Shown here piece after piece: positions 49,752 to 58,202 of a DNA stretch of 64,000 bases (position 1 is its first letter; each line of letters opens with the position of its first letter). Below the pieces are notes generated by a model. The model searched no databases, was not told the DNA's origin, and saw only the letters and a list, made by a program, of their open reading frames with translations. Made by a program: the position numbers and the translations under genes. The stretch lies in NCBI RefSeq assembly GCF_004801295.1, contig NZ_SSOC01000004.1:496001-560000 (forward strand), given 5' to 3'. Origin of the DNA: Pseudothauera nasutitermitis (GTDB lineage Bacteria; Pseudomonadota; Gammaproteobacteria; Burkholderiales; Rhodocyclaceae).

Positions 49752-51080
49752 ATGACTGGGATTGAGCACATCACCGACAAGACGCTACGGGCCTGGCTGA
49801 GCAGGGGTCCGACGGACCGCGGCATCGGTGGCGGGCTGACTTTTGTAGCCACCGCCGTCGGTGCCCCAAAAGGGCATGCATCCTGGATCTTGCGTTACCG
49901 CTTCGGTGGCATGAGCCGGGAGAAGGTGCTCGGCCGCTATCCCGACCTTTCGCTCAAGGATGCCCGCGAACTGGCTCGCCAGGACAGGGCGCGCATCCAG
50001 CAGGGGGTGGATGTCGCTGCCGAGAAACGCGCCGAACGGCTCAAGGCCCGGGAGCGGACCGACGTGACGGCCCTGGCCCAGGCCTGGTACGACCGCCACA
50101 TCGCCAGGACCTACAAGCATCCTGAGGTCGTACTGCGTGCTCTTCGCCGGCACATCAACCCGGTGATCGGAAAGCTGGCTGTGGAGGAAGTACGGCCGCT
50201 GCACATCGACAGGGTGCTCACCCGCATCCTGGACGCCGGCGCGCCCACGGTGGCCAACGATGCGCTGCGCTACCTCTTCCGCATGTTCCACTTCGCCGTG
50301 AAGCGCCGGTGGATCGAGGCCAACCCGGTCTCCGGCTTCGAGATCTCCGACGCGGGCGGTGCCGAGCCTGCCCGGCAGCGCTGGCTGAACCGCGACGAAC
50401 TCGCGGCGCTGGCCAAGGCCATGCGCGACACCCCGAACTTCGGCCGGGAAAACGAACTGGCGGTCTGGCTCCTGCTCGCACTGTGCGTGCGCAAGATGGA
50501 ACTGCTGTCGGCCAGGTGGGCGGAGTTCGACCTAGTGCGCGGCGTGTGGTCGCTGCATCCCTCCCGCACCAAGACGAACCAGCCCATCGACATCCCGCTG
50601 GTACCCCAGGTGCTGAGGTGGCTGGAGGAGGTGAAGGTGTTCGCATGCAACAGCGAGTATCTGTTCCCCGCCCGCCGGCGGATCCACATGAAGGGCGGTG
50701 TGGCGAGGCGGAACCGATTCGGCCACGTCAGCCCCGACACCCTGAACGTCGCGCTGCGCCGCCTGCCGCTGGACGGCGTGGCGCACTTTACCGTGCATGA
50801 CATGCGGCGCACCGCGCGCACCCACATGGCGGCGCTCGGCGTGGATCGCTTCGTCGCCGAACGGGCGCTGAACCACAAGCTGCGCGATGTGGAGGGCGTG
50901 TACAACCAGTACGACTACTTCGAGGAACGCAAGGACGCCCTGGCGCGTTGGGCCAGTCTGCTCGAATCGATCGCGCGCCCTGAACATCGAGGAGAACCAT
51001 CATGCTCCGAACTACTCAAGGGGGACCGCGCTTCGCCCGGCACGAGGTCGACGCGTTCCGCGCGCTCGGCATCGACGTGA
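49752..51080 (+). CDS. tyrosine integrase of the right island (DUF4102 type)
   Basis: 442 residues from MTGIEHITDKTLRAW at 49752. N-terminal arm-binding region about 1-85 (GRYPDLSLKDARELA), core-binding domain about 100-190, catalytic domain with Arg in LCVRKMELLSARW, HDMRRTARTHMA and the Tyr in VYNQYDYFEE. The usual box-II His before that is replaced by an NHKL context. The last 40 residues (SRASPGTRSTRSARS-like) look low-complexity and overlap the next gene by 79 bp, so the true end may have been shifted. It is unrelated in length and sequence to the left integrase and probably recognises a site after yicC. Confidence 0.9.
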   Translation: MTGIEHITDKTLRAWLSRGPTDRGIGGGLTFVATAVGAPKGHASWILRYRFGGMSREKVLGRYPDLSLKDARELARQDRARIQQGVDVAAEKRAERLKARERTDVTALAQAWYDRHIARTYKHPEVVLRALRRHINPVIGKLAVEEVRPLHIDRVLTRILDAGAPTVANDALRYLFRMFHFAVKRRWIEANPVSGFEISDAGGAEPARQRWLNRDELAALAKAMRDTPNFGRENELAVWLLLALCVRKMELLSARWAEFDLVRGVWSLHPSRTKTNQPIDIPLVPQVLRWLEEVKVFACNSEYLFPARRRIHMKGGVARRNRFGHVSPDTLNVALRRLPLDGVAHFTVHDMRRTARTHMAALGVDRFVAERALNHKLRDVEGVYNQYDYFEERKDALARWASLLESIARPEHRGEPSCSELLKGDRASPGTRSTRSARSAST

Positions 51081-51253
51081 GCCACGTGCGCACGGCGGAC
51101 GCGTTTGCGGAGGCCGTGCGCGACTGGCTCGATCTCATTGCCGAAGAATGCCCTGAACTGTTCGACAAGATCATGTGTTTCCACTCGTGGGCCGAGGCGC
51201 TGCATCGAGGTCTGGATCGGGGAAGCATCGCGCATTCATTCGATGTGGATTAA
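51002..51253 (+). CDS. conserved small hypothetical protein
   Basis: 83 residues starting in an overlap with the integrase 3' end, with GAGGAGAA just upstream of its ATG. The sequence is acidic and helical (DAFAEAVRDWLDLIAEECPELFDKI), and I do not recognise a domain. The strong ribosome site supports reality. Its position directly after an island integrase suggests a recombination-associated or regulatory role; unproven. Confidence 0.6.
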   Translation: MLRTTQGGPRFARHEVDAFRALGIDVSHVRTADAFAEAVRDWLDLIAEECPELFDKIMCFHSWAEALHRGLDRGSIAHSFDVD

Positions 51254-51298
51254 ATTCCATGCTTGGCAGCCGTTGAATACACAAACCGTGAGCAGGAT

Positions 51299-51568
51299 AT
51301 GGACAACGATCTCGACGCGATGACACGCGAGCAATTGATCGAAGAGGCGAAGAAACTGCGTGCCGGTATCCGTACCCACCGCGATACGTCCGGTCATGAC
51401 CTGTGTTGGTATCACCCGCATCTTTGGGCCTTGCTCCCTGAAAAGGCGGACCACCCCCCCACGGTGCCCGACTGGCCGCAGTTCATGCGGGGCTGCGTCA
51501 AGTACCGCGAGTCGCTCGACGAGCAATGCCCGCAGGCACCGCGCAGCCGGGAGGAATTCGGCGAGTAA
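51299..51568 (+). CDS. conserved small hypothetical protein (island-associated)
   Basis: 89 residues beginning MDNDLDAMTREQLIEEAKKLR, a predicted coiled-coil opening, followed by a Trp/Pro-rich part (CWYHPHLWALLPEK, DWPQFMRGCVKYRES). From memory similar small proteins occur in genomic islands and prophages of Pseudomonas and relatives without known function. AGCAGGA precedes the start. Confidence 0.65.
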   Translation: MDNDLDAMTREQLIEEAKKLRAGIRTHRDTSGHDLCWYHPHLWALLPEKADHPPTVPDWPQFMRGCVKYRESLDEQCPQAPRSREEFGE

Positions 51569-51635
51569 TGGCCTTCATCGGTTGTGCCGGCTGCGAGCCG
51601 GCGCAGGCTGACCGTTGGCTATTTTCTGATCCCAC

Positions 51636-52427
51636 GTGTGCAAGCATGGGCATACGAAATTCTTTACTGGGACACGGGCAAGATTGGACGCGGAATCAAG
51701 CTGGCTGGCGATAGCCTTTCTCGTCATCGCGCTGGCTTATGCGGCAGTTGGACAGGCCGGCGCGTCAGGCTATATCGCGGCAATGGCATTTGTGGGTTTG
51801 GTGCCATTGGTCATGAAGATGACCGCGCTTGCGCTCAATCTGTTGGTTGCGGCGATCGGCACTTTTTACTTTCTCAAGGCTGGACGCTTGTCCTGGCGAA
51901 ACGTTTACCCTTTTGCCATCCTCGGATTCCCGTTCTCGCTGCTTGGTGGGGCAGTTCATCTTCCTGAAGGGCTCTACTATCCTGCCGTTGGTGTCGTGCT
52001 TGTACTCTCGGCGATTCAGATGGCGCGCTCCGCGTTTGGTAAAGGTCGAGCGTTGGTCGTTGCGCCGGTTGCACCGCCGTTTCGGGCGGCGCTGGCAACC
52101 GGTGCGATCATCGGCTTCATTTCGGGAACGACCGGGACTGGGGGCGGTGTGTTCCTTGCGGCGGTCATCCTGGCAATGAACTGGGGAACACCTCGCCAGA
52201 CCGCTGCAACCACCGCGGTCTATAACTTGATCAACTCGGCGGCAGCCCTGGTTGGCGCCTATGGCGCCTGGCATCGACTCCCTGAGTCCTTGCCGTGGTG
52301 GCTTGCCGCGGTTGCCGTCGGTGGGGCGCTGGGCGCCTTTGTCGGAAGCCGGTATCTCTCCGACCGCTGGCTGCGTGCCGTTCTGGCGATCCTGTTGCTG
52401 GTGTCGGGTCTCAATCTGCTGCGCTAG
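51636..52427 (+). CDS. TauE/SafE (TSUP) family membrane permease
   Basis: About 245-263 residues with seven to eight membrane helices and the family's paired motifs AVGQAGASGYIAAMAFVG and GFISGTTGTGGGVFLAAVIL. The family exports or imports sulfite, sulfoacetate or related organosulfur anions. The start is uncertain: the GTG at 51636 adds a polar lead-in (MCKHGHTKFF) that is unlike the family, and the true start may lie nearer SWLAIAFLV. Convergent with the PhzF gene, with GC-rich hairpins between. Confidence 0.82.
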   Translation: MCKHGHTKFFTGTRARLDAESSWLAIAFLVIALAYAAVGQAGASGYIAAMAFVGLVPLVMKMTALALNLLVAAIGTFYFLKAGRLSWRNVYPFAILGFPFSLLGGAVHLPEGLYYPAVGVVLVLSAIQMARSAFGKGRALVVAPVAPPFRAALATGAIIGFISGTTGTGGGVFLAAVILAMNWGTPRQTAATTAVYNLINSAAALVGAYGAWHRLPESLPWWLAAVAVGGALGAFVGSRYLSDRWLRAVLAILLLVSGLNLLR

Positions 52428-52448
52428 ACGGACTCACCCAGGCCTGAA

Positions 52449-52505
52449 GCCCCTGCGGGGCACCCCCTCTCCCCGGCCCGCCCCCGCGAGGGGGGGAGGG
52501 AGAAA
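52449..52505. terminator. GC-rich hairpins between convergent genes
   Basis: GCCCC-TGC-GGGGC at 52449-52461 is a perfect small hairpin. A C-rich run CCCCCTCTCCCC then faces a G-rich run GGGGGGGAGGGAG (to about 52502), capable of a second long imperfect stem, followed by GAAAA. Such C/G blocks are common intergenic elements in betaproteobacteria. It probably ends transcription in one or both directions. Confidence 0.5.
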
Positions 52506-52543
52506 ACCGGGACACTACGTGCGCTGACTGAACCGCATGGTCG

Positions 52544-53422
52544 CTAGCACACAATGCTGCCGTCGATGCAGGTGACCGACTGCCCGCCCACCCGGATGGC
52601 GCCGCCGGCTTCGATGCCGATCGACAGCCTGCCGCTGCGCCCGACCGCCGCGCCCTGCGAACTGACGTACCGGGCGCCGAACGCCGCCACCAGCCCGGCC
52701 TCGCGGACGAATGCGGCCACCGCGCCGTTGCCGCTGCCGCACACGGGGTCCTCGTTGACGCCCTGGCTCGGCGCGAAGGCGCGGACCTCCATCGCGGCAT
52801 CGGCACCCTGTGCATGGGCGCCGAAGACGACGACGCCGGTCGACTTCGTGCGCAGGTCGAAGGCCGCCAGCCGCGCCATGTCGGGCGCCAGTGACAGGAC
52901 GGTGGCGGCGTCCGCCAACTGGACGGTGGTCCAGGTCGGGCCCACGTTGATGAATTGCGGCGGGTGGGCGCGCAGCAGCGGGGCGCCGAGGATGTCTTCC
53001 AGCTCATCGATTTGCCCGGCGCCCAGCGGCGCGTAGCCCGGCGATGGCAGGTCGAAGGCGATCTGCACGCCGCCGCCGTCCGCCGCGGACACGGTGAGGG
53101 CGATCAGGCCGGCCGCGCACTCCTGCGTCAGCCGCCCGTTCCTGGCGGCGATCCGGCCGGCTTCGAGCAGCGCGTGCGCCGTCCCGAGCGTCGGATGGCC
53201 GGCGAACGGCAGCTCGGCGCGCGGCGTGAAGATCCGCACGCGGTAGTCGGCGTCTGTGTGCGTCGGCGGCAGCACGAAGGTCGTTTCGGACAGATTGGTC
53301 CAGTTCGCGATGCGCTGCATCTGCGCCGCGTCCAGCCCCTGGGCGTCGAGCACCACGGCGACCGGATTGCCGCCGAACGGGACGCCGGTGAACACATCGA
53401 CTTGTTTGAAGGGCACTTTCAT
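52544..53422 (-). CDS. PhzF-family isomerase
   Basis: 292 residues of the diaminopimelate-epimerase fold. The N-terminal half has VDVFTGVPFGGNPVAVVLD and NLSETTFVLPP with the catalytic Glu, and FTPRAELPFAGHPTLGTAHAL. The C-terminal half has DPVCGSGNGAVAAF. PhzF itself isomerises a phenazine precursor, but most homologues, like this one, lie outside phenazine loci and have unknown substrates. It is 42 bp downstream of the flavoprotein gene and probably in its operon. Confidence 0.92.
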   Translation of the reverse strand: MKVPFKQVDVFTGVPFGGNPVAVVLDAQGLDAAQMQRIANWTNLSETTFVLPPTHTDADYRVRIFTPRAELPFAGHPTLGTAHALLEAGRIAARNGRLTQECAAGLIALTVSAADGGGVQIAFDLPSPGYAPLGAGQIDELEDILGAPLLRAHPPQFINVGPTWTTVQLADAATVLSLAPDMARLAAFDLRTKSTGVVVFGAHAQGADAAMEVRAFAPSQGVNEDPVCGSGNGAVAAFVREAGLVAAFGARYVSSQGAAVGRSGRLSIGIEAGGAIRVGGQSVTCIDGSIVC

Positions 53423-53464
53423 GGTGTCGGGCCGTGCTTGGTTTGAAGGGAAAGTCTATGCGAA

Positions 53465-54178
53465 TCACGCCACCGGGACGCTGAGCGGGCGGAGCCGGTC
53501 GTCGTAGTCCGCAAGGCTCGGGAAGCGCAGCGGCGTGTCGTCCTGGACCGACCGGAGGCGATGTTCCCACGCCGCCAGCAGTTGGCGCCGCGCCTCGTCG
53601 GTGATGTAGGGAACGTGCCAGCCGACGAACGGCGGCAGGACCTGCAATCCGGCATACGCCAGTGTGCCCTGTAGCAAGTGTTTCAGCATGCCCTCGAGCG
53701 GCCCGTGGATGCCCTGCGGCCCGAACATGTGTTCCTGGCCGCCCAGCGTGAGGCCGACGAGCGCGCGCCGACCCACCAGCCCGCCGCGGTCGTAGAAGCG
53801 CTTGCCGCCGTATACCCGGCCCGAGACGAACACGCGGTCGATCCAGCCCTTGAGCATGGCCGGCGTCGAAAACCAGAACAGCGGAAAGACCAGCACGAGC
53901 AGCTCGCACCACAGCAGCTTGTCCAACTCGGCGCGGATGTCGGCGCCGAGCGTGCCGGTGTCGACCCCGTGGCGCTGCTCCAGCGCATAGACGCAGTAAT
54001 CGGGATCGGCGCGATCGCCGAAGTCGGCCGTCGAGGCCACCGGCTGGAAGCCCATGGCATACAGGTCCGACACCTGCACCTCGTGGCCCTGCCGTTCGAA
54101 TATCTCGACCGCGGCCGACTTCATCGCTGTGCAGAACGACTGCGGCTCGGGATGGGCGTGGACGATGAAGACTTTCAT
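53465..54178 (-). CDS. NAD(P)H-dependent flavoprotein oxidoreductase (MdaB/NQO1-like)
   Basis: 237 residues from MKVFIVHAHPEPQSFC at 54178. The flavodoxin-like fold is shown by that opening phosphate loop, VFPLFWFSTPAMLKGWIDRVF and the GLTLGG segment. Members reduce quinones or electrophiles with two electrons using FAD or FMN. It is divergent from the AraC-type regulator at 54294, which probably controls it together with the phzF-like gene. Confidence 0.9.
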   Translation of the reverse strand: MKVFIVHAHPEPQSFCTAMKSAAVEIFERQGHEVQVSDLYAMGFQPVASTADFGDRADPDYCVYALEQRHGVDTGTLGADIRAELDKLLWCELLVLVFPLFWFSTPAMLKGWIDRVFVSGRVYGGKRFYDRGGLVGRRALVGLTLGGQEHMFGPQGIHGPLEGMLKHLLQGTLAYAGLQVLPPFVGWHVPYITDEARRQLLAAWEHRLRSVQDDTPLRFPSLADYDDRLRPLSVPVA

Positions 54179-54293
54179 GAGCGGGCTCCCGCAGGTGATG
54201 AGAATGGCGCTTGCGACGGAGACCAGTTTAAGAACTGCGCCTTGCGCTGTAGAGTGGCGAAACCGACTATCTCTGTGCGAATTCCGCCACCCG

Positions 54294-55286
54294 ATGATCC
54301 GCGCGGCCATCCTCGCCTTCGATGAGTGCTACGCCTCCAGCGTCGGCGGCTTTGCCGACCTCCTGCAGGTCGCCAACGCGCACCTGCGGCGCCAGCAGGG
54401 CACCGCAGCCGCGCAGTTCGCATGGCGCTTCGTGTCCCCGTCCGGGGAGGCCGTCGTCGCGAGCAACGGCCTGCAACTGCAAACCCACAGGCTGGACCCG
54501 CGCGAGTGCTACGACCTCGTCTTCGTCCCCAGCCTGCACTACGGGGGCCGGCGCCGGTTCGACCGGGTCCTCGCTCGCCAGGCCGACGCCTGCGCCTGGC
54601 TGGTGGCGCAATGGCACGCCGGGGCGTGGATCGCCGCCAACTGCACCGGCACCTTCATCCTGGCGCAGACCGGGCTGCTCGACGGCCGGACCGCGACCAC
54701 GACCTGGTGGCTGGAACGCCAGTTCCGCGCCAGATACCCGCGGGTGGACCTGCAATTGCGCCCGGTGATCACCGAAGCGGAGCGGCTGATCTGCGCCGGC
54801 GCCTCGGCCTCGTACCTGCTGCAGGCCATCCGCGTCATCGAGCGCTTCGTCGGGCCGGCCATCGCCTCGCAGGCCGCCAAGAGCATGCTGATCGACGTCA
54901 GCCAGACCAGCCAGATCCCCTACCTGCCGCTGCTAGCGGAGCGCACGCACGCCGATTCGCTGGTGCAGCGCGCGCAGCACTGGCTCCAGCACAACATGGC
55001 GCGGGAGCTGCGGATCTCCGAGCTCGCGGCGGCGCTGGCGGTCAGCGACCGCACGCTCATCCGCCGTTTCAGGGCGGCGCTGGAGCAGACCCCGCTGGCG
55101 TATCTGCAGGACCTGCGGCTCGAAGCCGCCCGCGCGCTGCTGGAAACCGGCGACCAGCGCGTGGACGCCATCGCCGCCCAGGTGGGCTACCGCGACACCA
55201 GCTCGTTCGCGCGGCTCTTCCGCCAGCGCATCGGCATGAGCCCCGGGGCGTACCGGGGCCGCTTCCAGATCAATCCGGCGCCTTAA
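54294..55286 (+). CDS. GlxA-type AraC-family regulator with DJ-1/PfpI-like domain
   Basis: 330 residues. The N-terminal DJ-1/PfpI-like domain (about 3-185) has AFDECYASSVGGFADLLQVAN and the nucleophile-elbow region IAANCTGTFILAQTGLL with a Cys. A C-terminal AraC HTH pair (about 235-325) has LRISELAAALAVSDRTLIRRF and VGYRDTSSFARLFRQRIGMSP. Such proteins respond to amino-acid derivatives or electrophiles. It sits divergent from the flavoprotein/phzF pair and likely activates it through the 115-bp gap. Confidence 0.92.
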   Translation: MIRAAILAFDECYASSVGGFADLLQVANAHLRRQQGTAAAQFAWRFVSPSGEAVVASNGLQLQTHRLDPRECYDLVFVPSLHYGGRRRFDRVLARQADACAWLVAQWHAGAWIAANCTGTFILAQTGLLDGRTATTTWWLERQFRARYPRVDLQLRPVITEAERLICAGASASYLLQAIRVIERFVGPAIASQAAKSMLIDVSQTSQIPYLPLLAERTHADSLVQRAQHWLQHNMARELRISELAAALAVSDRTLIRRFRAALEQTPLAYLQDLRLEAARALLETGDQRVDAIAAQVGYRDTSSFARLFRQRIGMSPGAYRGRFQINPAP

Positions 55287-55430
55287 CGGTGCGGCATGGG
55301 GTGGAAGATGCCCCCCGGCCGGCCCCGGATTCACCGCTTTCGTCGCCCGCCATCGCTGGCGTGCGCAAAACTGGGGCTTGTTTACCGGAATCCGTACTGT
55401 CGTTTATTGCGATTTTCGTTTGTTTCGAAT

Positions 55431-55446
55431 ACGGTATTGATACCGT
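55431..55446. promoter_or_regulatory. perfect palindrome before the antitoxin-like gene
   Basis: ACGGTAT-TG-ATACCGT, perfect 7-bp arms around two bases, 22 bp before the start codon and inside an AT-rich stretch likely to hold the promoter. The gene product carries an HTH domain, so autorepression through this site is a natural proposal. Confidence 0.6.
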
Positions 55447-55468
55447 TCCCCAAACGCAGGAAAGCCAC

Positions 55469-55936
55469 ATGTCTACCGCCGCCCTGTCCAACGTATCGCT
55501 GCCGGTCGAGCGTGAGGTTCAGGCTGCCGTGGAAGGCCAGCGTGCCTTGGCCGCCTTCCTGGCCACACGTCTCGAAACGCAGCAGATCCAGATCTTCGAC
55601 GACAAGAACCAGGCCCACCAAGTGGAATTGCCCACATCCGCACTACGTCTGCTGGTGGACATCCTGGCCGAACTTGCCGAGGGCAATGCCGTCAAGGTGG
55701 TGCCGGTCCATGCCGAACTCACGACGCAAGAGGCCGCCGACATGCTCAATGTCTCCCGGCCGCACCTGGTCAAGCTGCTCGAAGAAGGCGCGTTGCCTTT
55801 CCACAAGGCCGGCAAGCATCGCCGCGTTCGCCTTGCCGATCTGATGAAGTTCAAGGCCCAGCGGGAGCAGGCCAGCGAAGACGCGATGGCGGCGTTGGCG
55901 AAGCAAGCCCAGGAACTCGGCATGGGCTACGAATGA
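55469..55936 (+). CDS. HTH (excisionase-like) antitoxin of a PIN-type system, orphan
   Basis: 155 residues. An N-terminal helical and beta region (about 1-85) is followed by an excisionase/MerR-like HTH (about 85-135: ELTTQEAADMLNVSRPHLVKLLEEGALPFHKAGKHRRVRLAD). From family knowledge such proteins are normally the antitoxin directly upstream of a PIN-domain toxin. Here no PIN gene follows: the next 186 bp are empty and the next gene encodes a Fic protein. AGGAAAG precedes the ATG. Confidence 0.8.
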   Translation: MSTAALSNVSLPVEREVQAAVEGQRALAAFLATRLETQQIQIFDDKNQAHQVELPTSALRLLVDILAELAEGNAVKVVPVHAELTTQEAADMLNVSRPHLVKLLEEGALPFHKAGKHRRVRLADLMKFKAQREQASEDAMAALAKQAQELGMGYE

Positions 55937-56122
55937 GACTGTCGCCATGCAAGGCTTGCCATCGCTTGGCGGTGGCAATACGTCACCCCCACTTCACAAA
56001 TCTCATGAGCCGGAAATGAAAATCGTGTTTGTAGGATGTAGATGTTTCTGGAAGAATATGCTAATAAGTAGATAGTTTGGTAAAGAAGTAGATGATGTGA
56101 CGCGACTTCCGGCCTTCTGTAT

Positions 56123-57649
56123 ATGACTCATCTCTATCTTGGTTACGAAGCACTCATTCGCAAGTATCAACTGCGGGTACCGCCACTGCGCTGCGTCCAT
56201 GCGGCCACGGAGCGGGCCACCGGCTCCCGGATCGTCAATGCGGATGGGGAGGAGTGCATTGAACTGCCCTTGCAGCGGATCAGCGACACCGAAACATTGG
56301 CAGGGCAGCTCACGTTCGCATTCAAGCGGGAGCACCTCAATCTAACAGTGCTCGGGGCGCTCTTCGAGGTTCCCGAGGTGCGTCAAGCCATCCAGGCTTG
56401 GCTGCGCGACAAGCCGAGTTCCAAGTACTCACGGATGGCCGGTCACTTGGCGGCATGGCTCACCGGCCATGAGTTCGAGTACAACTTGCCGGCGGGTAGC
56501 CCGCGAGTGCCGCTACTGGATCCGGCCGCTTACATCGTGGGGCCGGCCGTTCCCGACCCCAAGTTCGGCATCGTGAGCAATCTCTTGGGTGACCAATGGT
56601 TCAGCCCACTCATCCGGCGTACCGAGAAACTAGAGAAATGGCTTGCTGCAGGGCTTGCGAGCAAGGTGGGAGAAACCTTCCGGAGCATCGAGCCGGAGAT
56701 GCTCGCGCGTGCGGTGGATTACCTCTATCTCTCCGAGACGCGCTCGACCTATGGTATCGAGGACGAGATTCCGGACAACAACCGGGCAGCCAAATTCAGG
56801 CACTTGCTTGAACAGGCCGGCGAACCCGGGCCGCTTACAGAGGACCAACTCGGCGAGTGGCAGTCCCAGATCATGAATGCCCGGGCGGCAGAATACCGAT
56901 ACCGCGACGGCCAGAACTGGCTTTCGCGGGCAGGGCGGCTCAGGAACATCGCCGATTTCATCCCGGCGCCGCCGGAACTGGTGCGGCCGATGATGGAGGG
57001 CGTGGCCAAGGTGGCGCAGGCCGCCTCGACGGGCCGGTTGGAGCCGGTATTGGCCGCAGCGTGTGCCGCGTTCGGCTTTGTGTTCGTACACCCCTTCTGG
57101 GATGGCAACGGCCGGCTTCATCGGTTTCTTCTGCATCACATCCTGCGCCAGGCGGGGTTTACTCCAGCCGGCGTAGTGTTGCCCTTGTCGGCCCGGATGC
57201 TCAAGCAACTGGACCGCTACTCGGCGCTTCTCAAGCGTTACTCCCGCCCCCGCACCGACTTGCTCGACTATGCCCTCGACGGGGACAGTGCCACGATCCA
57301 CGTGCGCTCACCGCAACCCTTGTGGCTTTATGCGTACCACGATTTCACGGAGATCTGCGAATTCATCTACGAGTGCTGCCAGGCATGCGTGGAAGAGGAC
57401 TTGCAGGCCGAGATCGTCTACCTGCGCGCACACGACGCGACAGTACGTGACCTGGAGGCCTGGCTCGATATGCGCCAGGCGGCGCTCCATACCCTCATCG
57501 ATGTCATCGTGCAAGGCAATGGGGTGCTCTCCAAGCGCAAGCACAAACTGGTAGAGGGGTTGTTGGATGAAGATGTGGCGCGCATTGAGGCGACCGTGAC
57601 CGAACACTTTTCGGCTTACATCGACCACCAAGCACACTCTAGGGTGTAG
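56123..57649 (+). CDS. Fic-domain protein, large type
   Basis: 508 residues. The Fic core (about 270-360) has the full catalytic motif HPFWDGNGRLHR starting at His323. Upstream, STYGIEDE (S208-E213) resembles the inhibitory helix motif with the Glu that blocks ATP in self-contained Fic proteins. The N-terminal 150 residues are unassigned; the C-terminal 120 are helical, perhaps a winged helix. Fic proteins transfer AMP or other moieties to target proteins, as toxins, effectors or housekeeping enzymes. The 186 bp upstream are AT-rich with GTAGAT repeats. It lies between an orphan antitoxin and an H-NS-like gene. Confidence 0.9.
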   Translation: MTHLYLGYEALIRKYQLRVPPLRCVHAATERATGSRIVNADGEECIELPLQRISDTETLAGQLTFAFKREHLNLTVLGALFEVPEVRQAIQAWLRDKPSSKYSRMAGHLAAWLTGHEFEYNLPAGSPRVPLLDPAAYIVGPAVPDPKFGIVSNLLGDQWFSPLIRRTEKLEKWLAAGLASKVGETFRSIEPEMLARAVDYLYLSETRSTYGIEDEIPDNNRAAKFRHLLEQAGEPGPLTEDQLGEWQSQIMNARAAEYRYRDGQNWLSRAGRLRNIADFIPAPPELVRPMMEGVAKVAQAASTGRLEPVLAAACAAFGFVFVHPFWDGNGRLHRFLLHHILRQAGFTPAGVVLPLSARMLKQLDRYSALLKRYSRPRTDLLDYALDGDSATIHVRSPQPLWLYAYHDFTEICEFIYECCQACVEEDLQAEIVYLRAHDATVRDLEAWLDMRQAALHTLIDVIVQGNGVLSKRKHKLVEGLLDEDVARIEATVTEHFSAYIDHQAHSRV

Positions 57650-57735
57650 GCGCTCTGGCGGCATCGGCCGGCAGCCAATCCAATAGCGCGACATCTATTA
57701 GAAATGGTCGATTGCAGCGAGGGAGATCACATTCC

Positions 57736-58167
57736 ATGGACCTTTCCAGTTATTCACTGGCTCAACTGCGGCAGCTCCACAGCCGTATCTCCTCAGCGAT
57801 CCGGCAGCGCGAGCGCGGAGCGAAGGAGGTGCTTCTGAAGAAGCTGACTTCGCTGGCCAAGGCTGAAGGTTTTGCGCTCACGGACATCCTTCCAGTTGCG
57901 GCGGAACCCACCAATGGCGGTAAGTTGCGGAAGCAGGACACTGGCGCGGCGCCGTCGTCGAAGGCCAGATCGCCGCTGCCGGCCAAGTACGCGCATCCGA
58001 ACGACCGGACTTTGTCCTGGTCCGGAAGGGGACGGAAGCCCCAGTGGGTGGAGGCCTGGATGTCGAACGGTGGTGCGCTGGATGCGCTCGTCCACGCTGC
58101 CGAAGTCTTTGCGACGGGCAAGGGGGGTCGCATTCGTGGCGCTGAGGGTGCTAAAACGAAAGCCTGA
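57736..58167 (+). CDS. H-NS-family nucleoid-associated protein
   Basis: 143 residues: an N-terminal coiled-coil oligomerisation region (about 1-55, LAQLRQLHSRISSAIRQRERG), a linker, and a C-terminal H-NS DNA-binding domain (about 85-115: KYAHPNDRTLSWSGRGRKPQWVEAWM) with the core RGRKP motif. A Gly/Lys-rich tail follows. Element-borne H-NS-like proteins mask the AT-rich parts of mobile DNA and reduce fitness cost. The start at MDLSSYSL is preceded by GAGGGAGA. Confidence 0.92.
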   Translation: MDLSSYSLAQLRQLHSRISSAIRQRERGAKEVLLKKLTSLAKAEGFALTDILPVAAEPTNGGKLRKQDTGAAPSSKARSPLPAKYAHPNDRTLSWSGRGRKPQWVEAWMSNGGALDALVHAAEVFATGKGGRIRGAEGAKTKA

Positions 58168-58202
58168 GTTGAACGAGTGCGCTGCTGGCGTATTCTGGAA
58201 CG

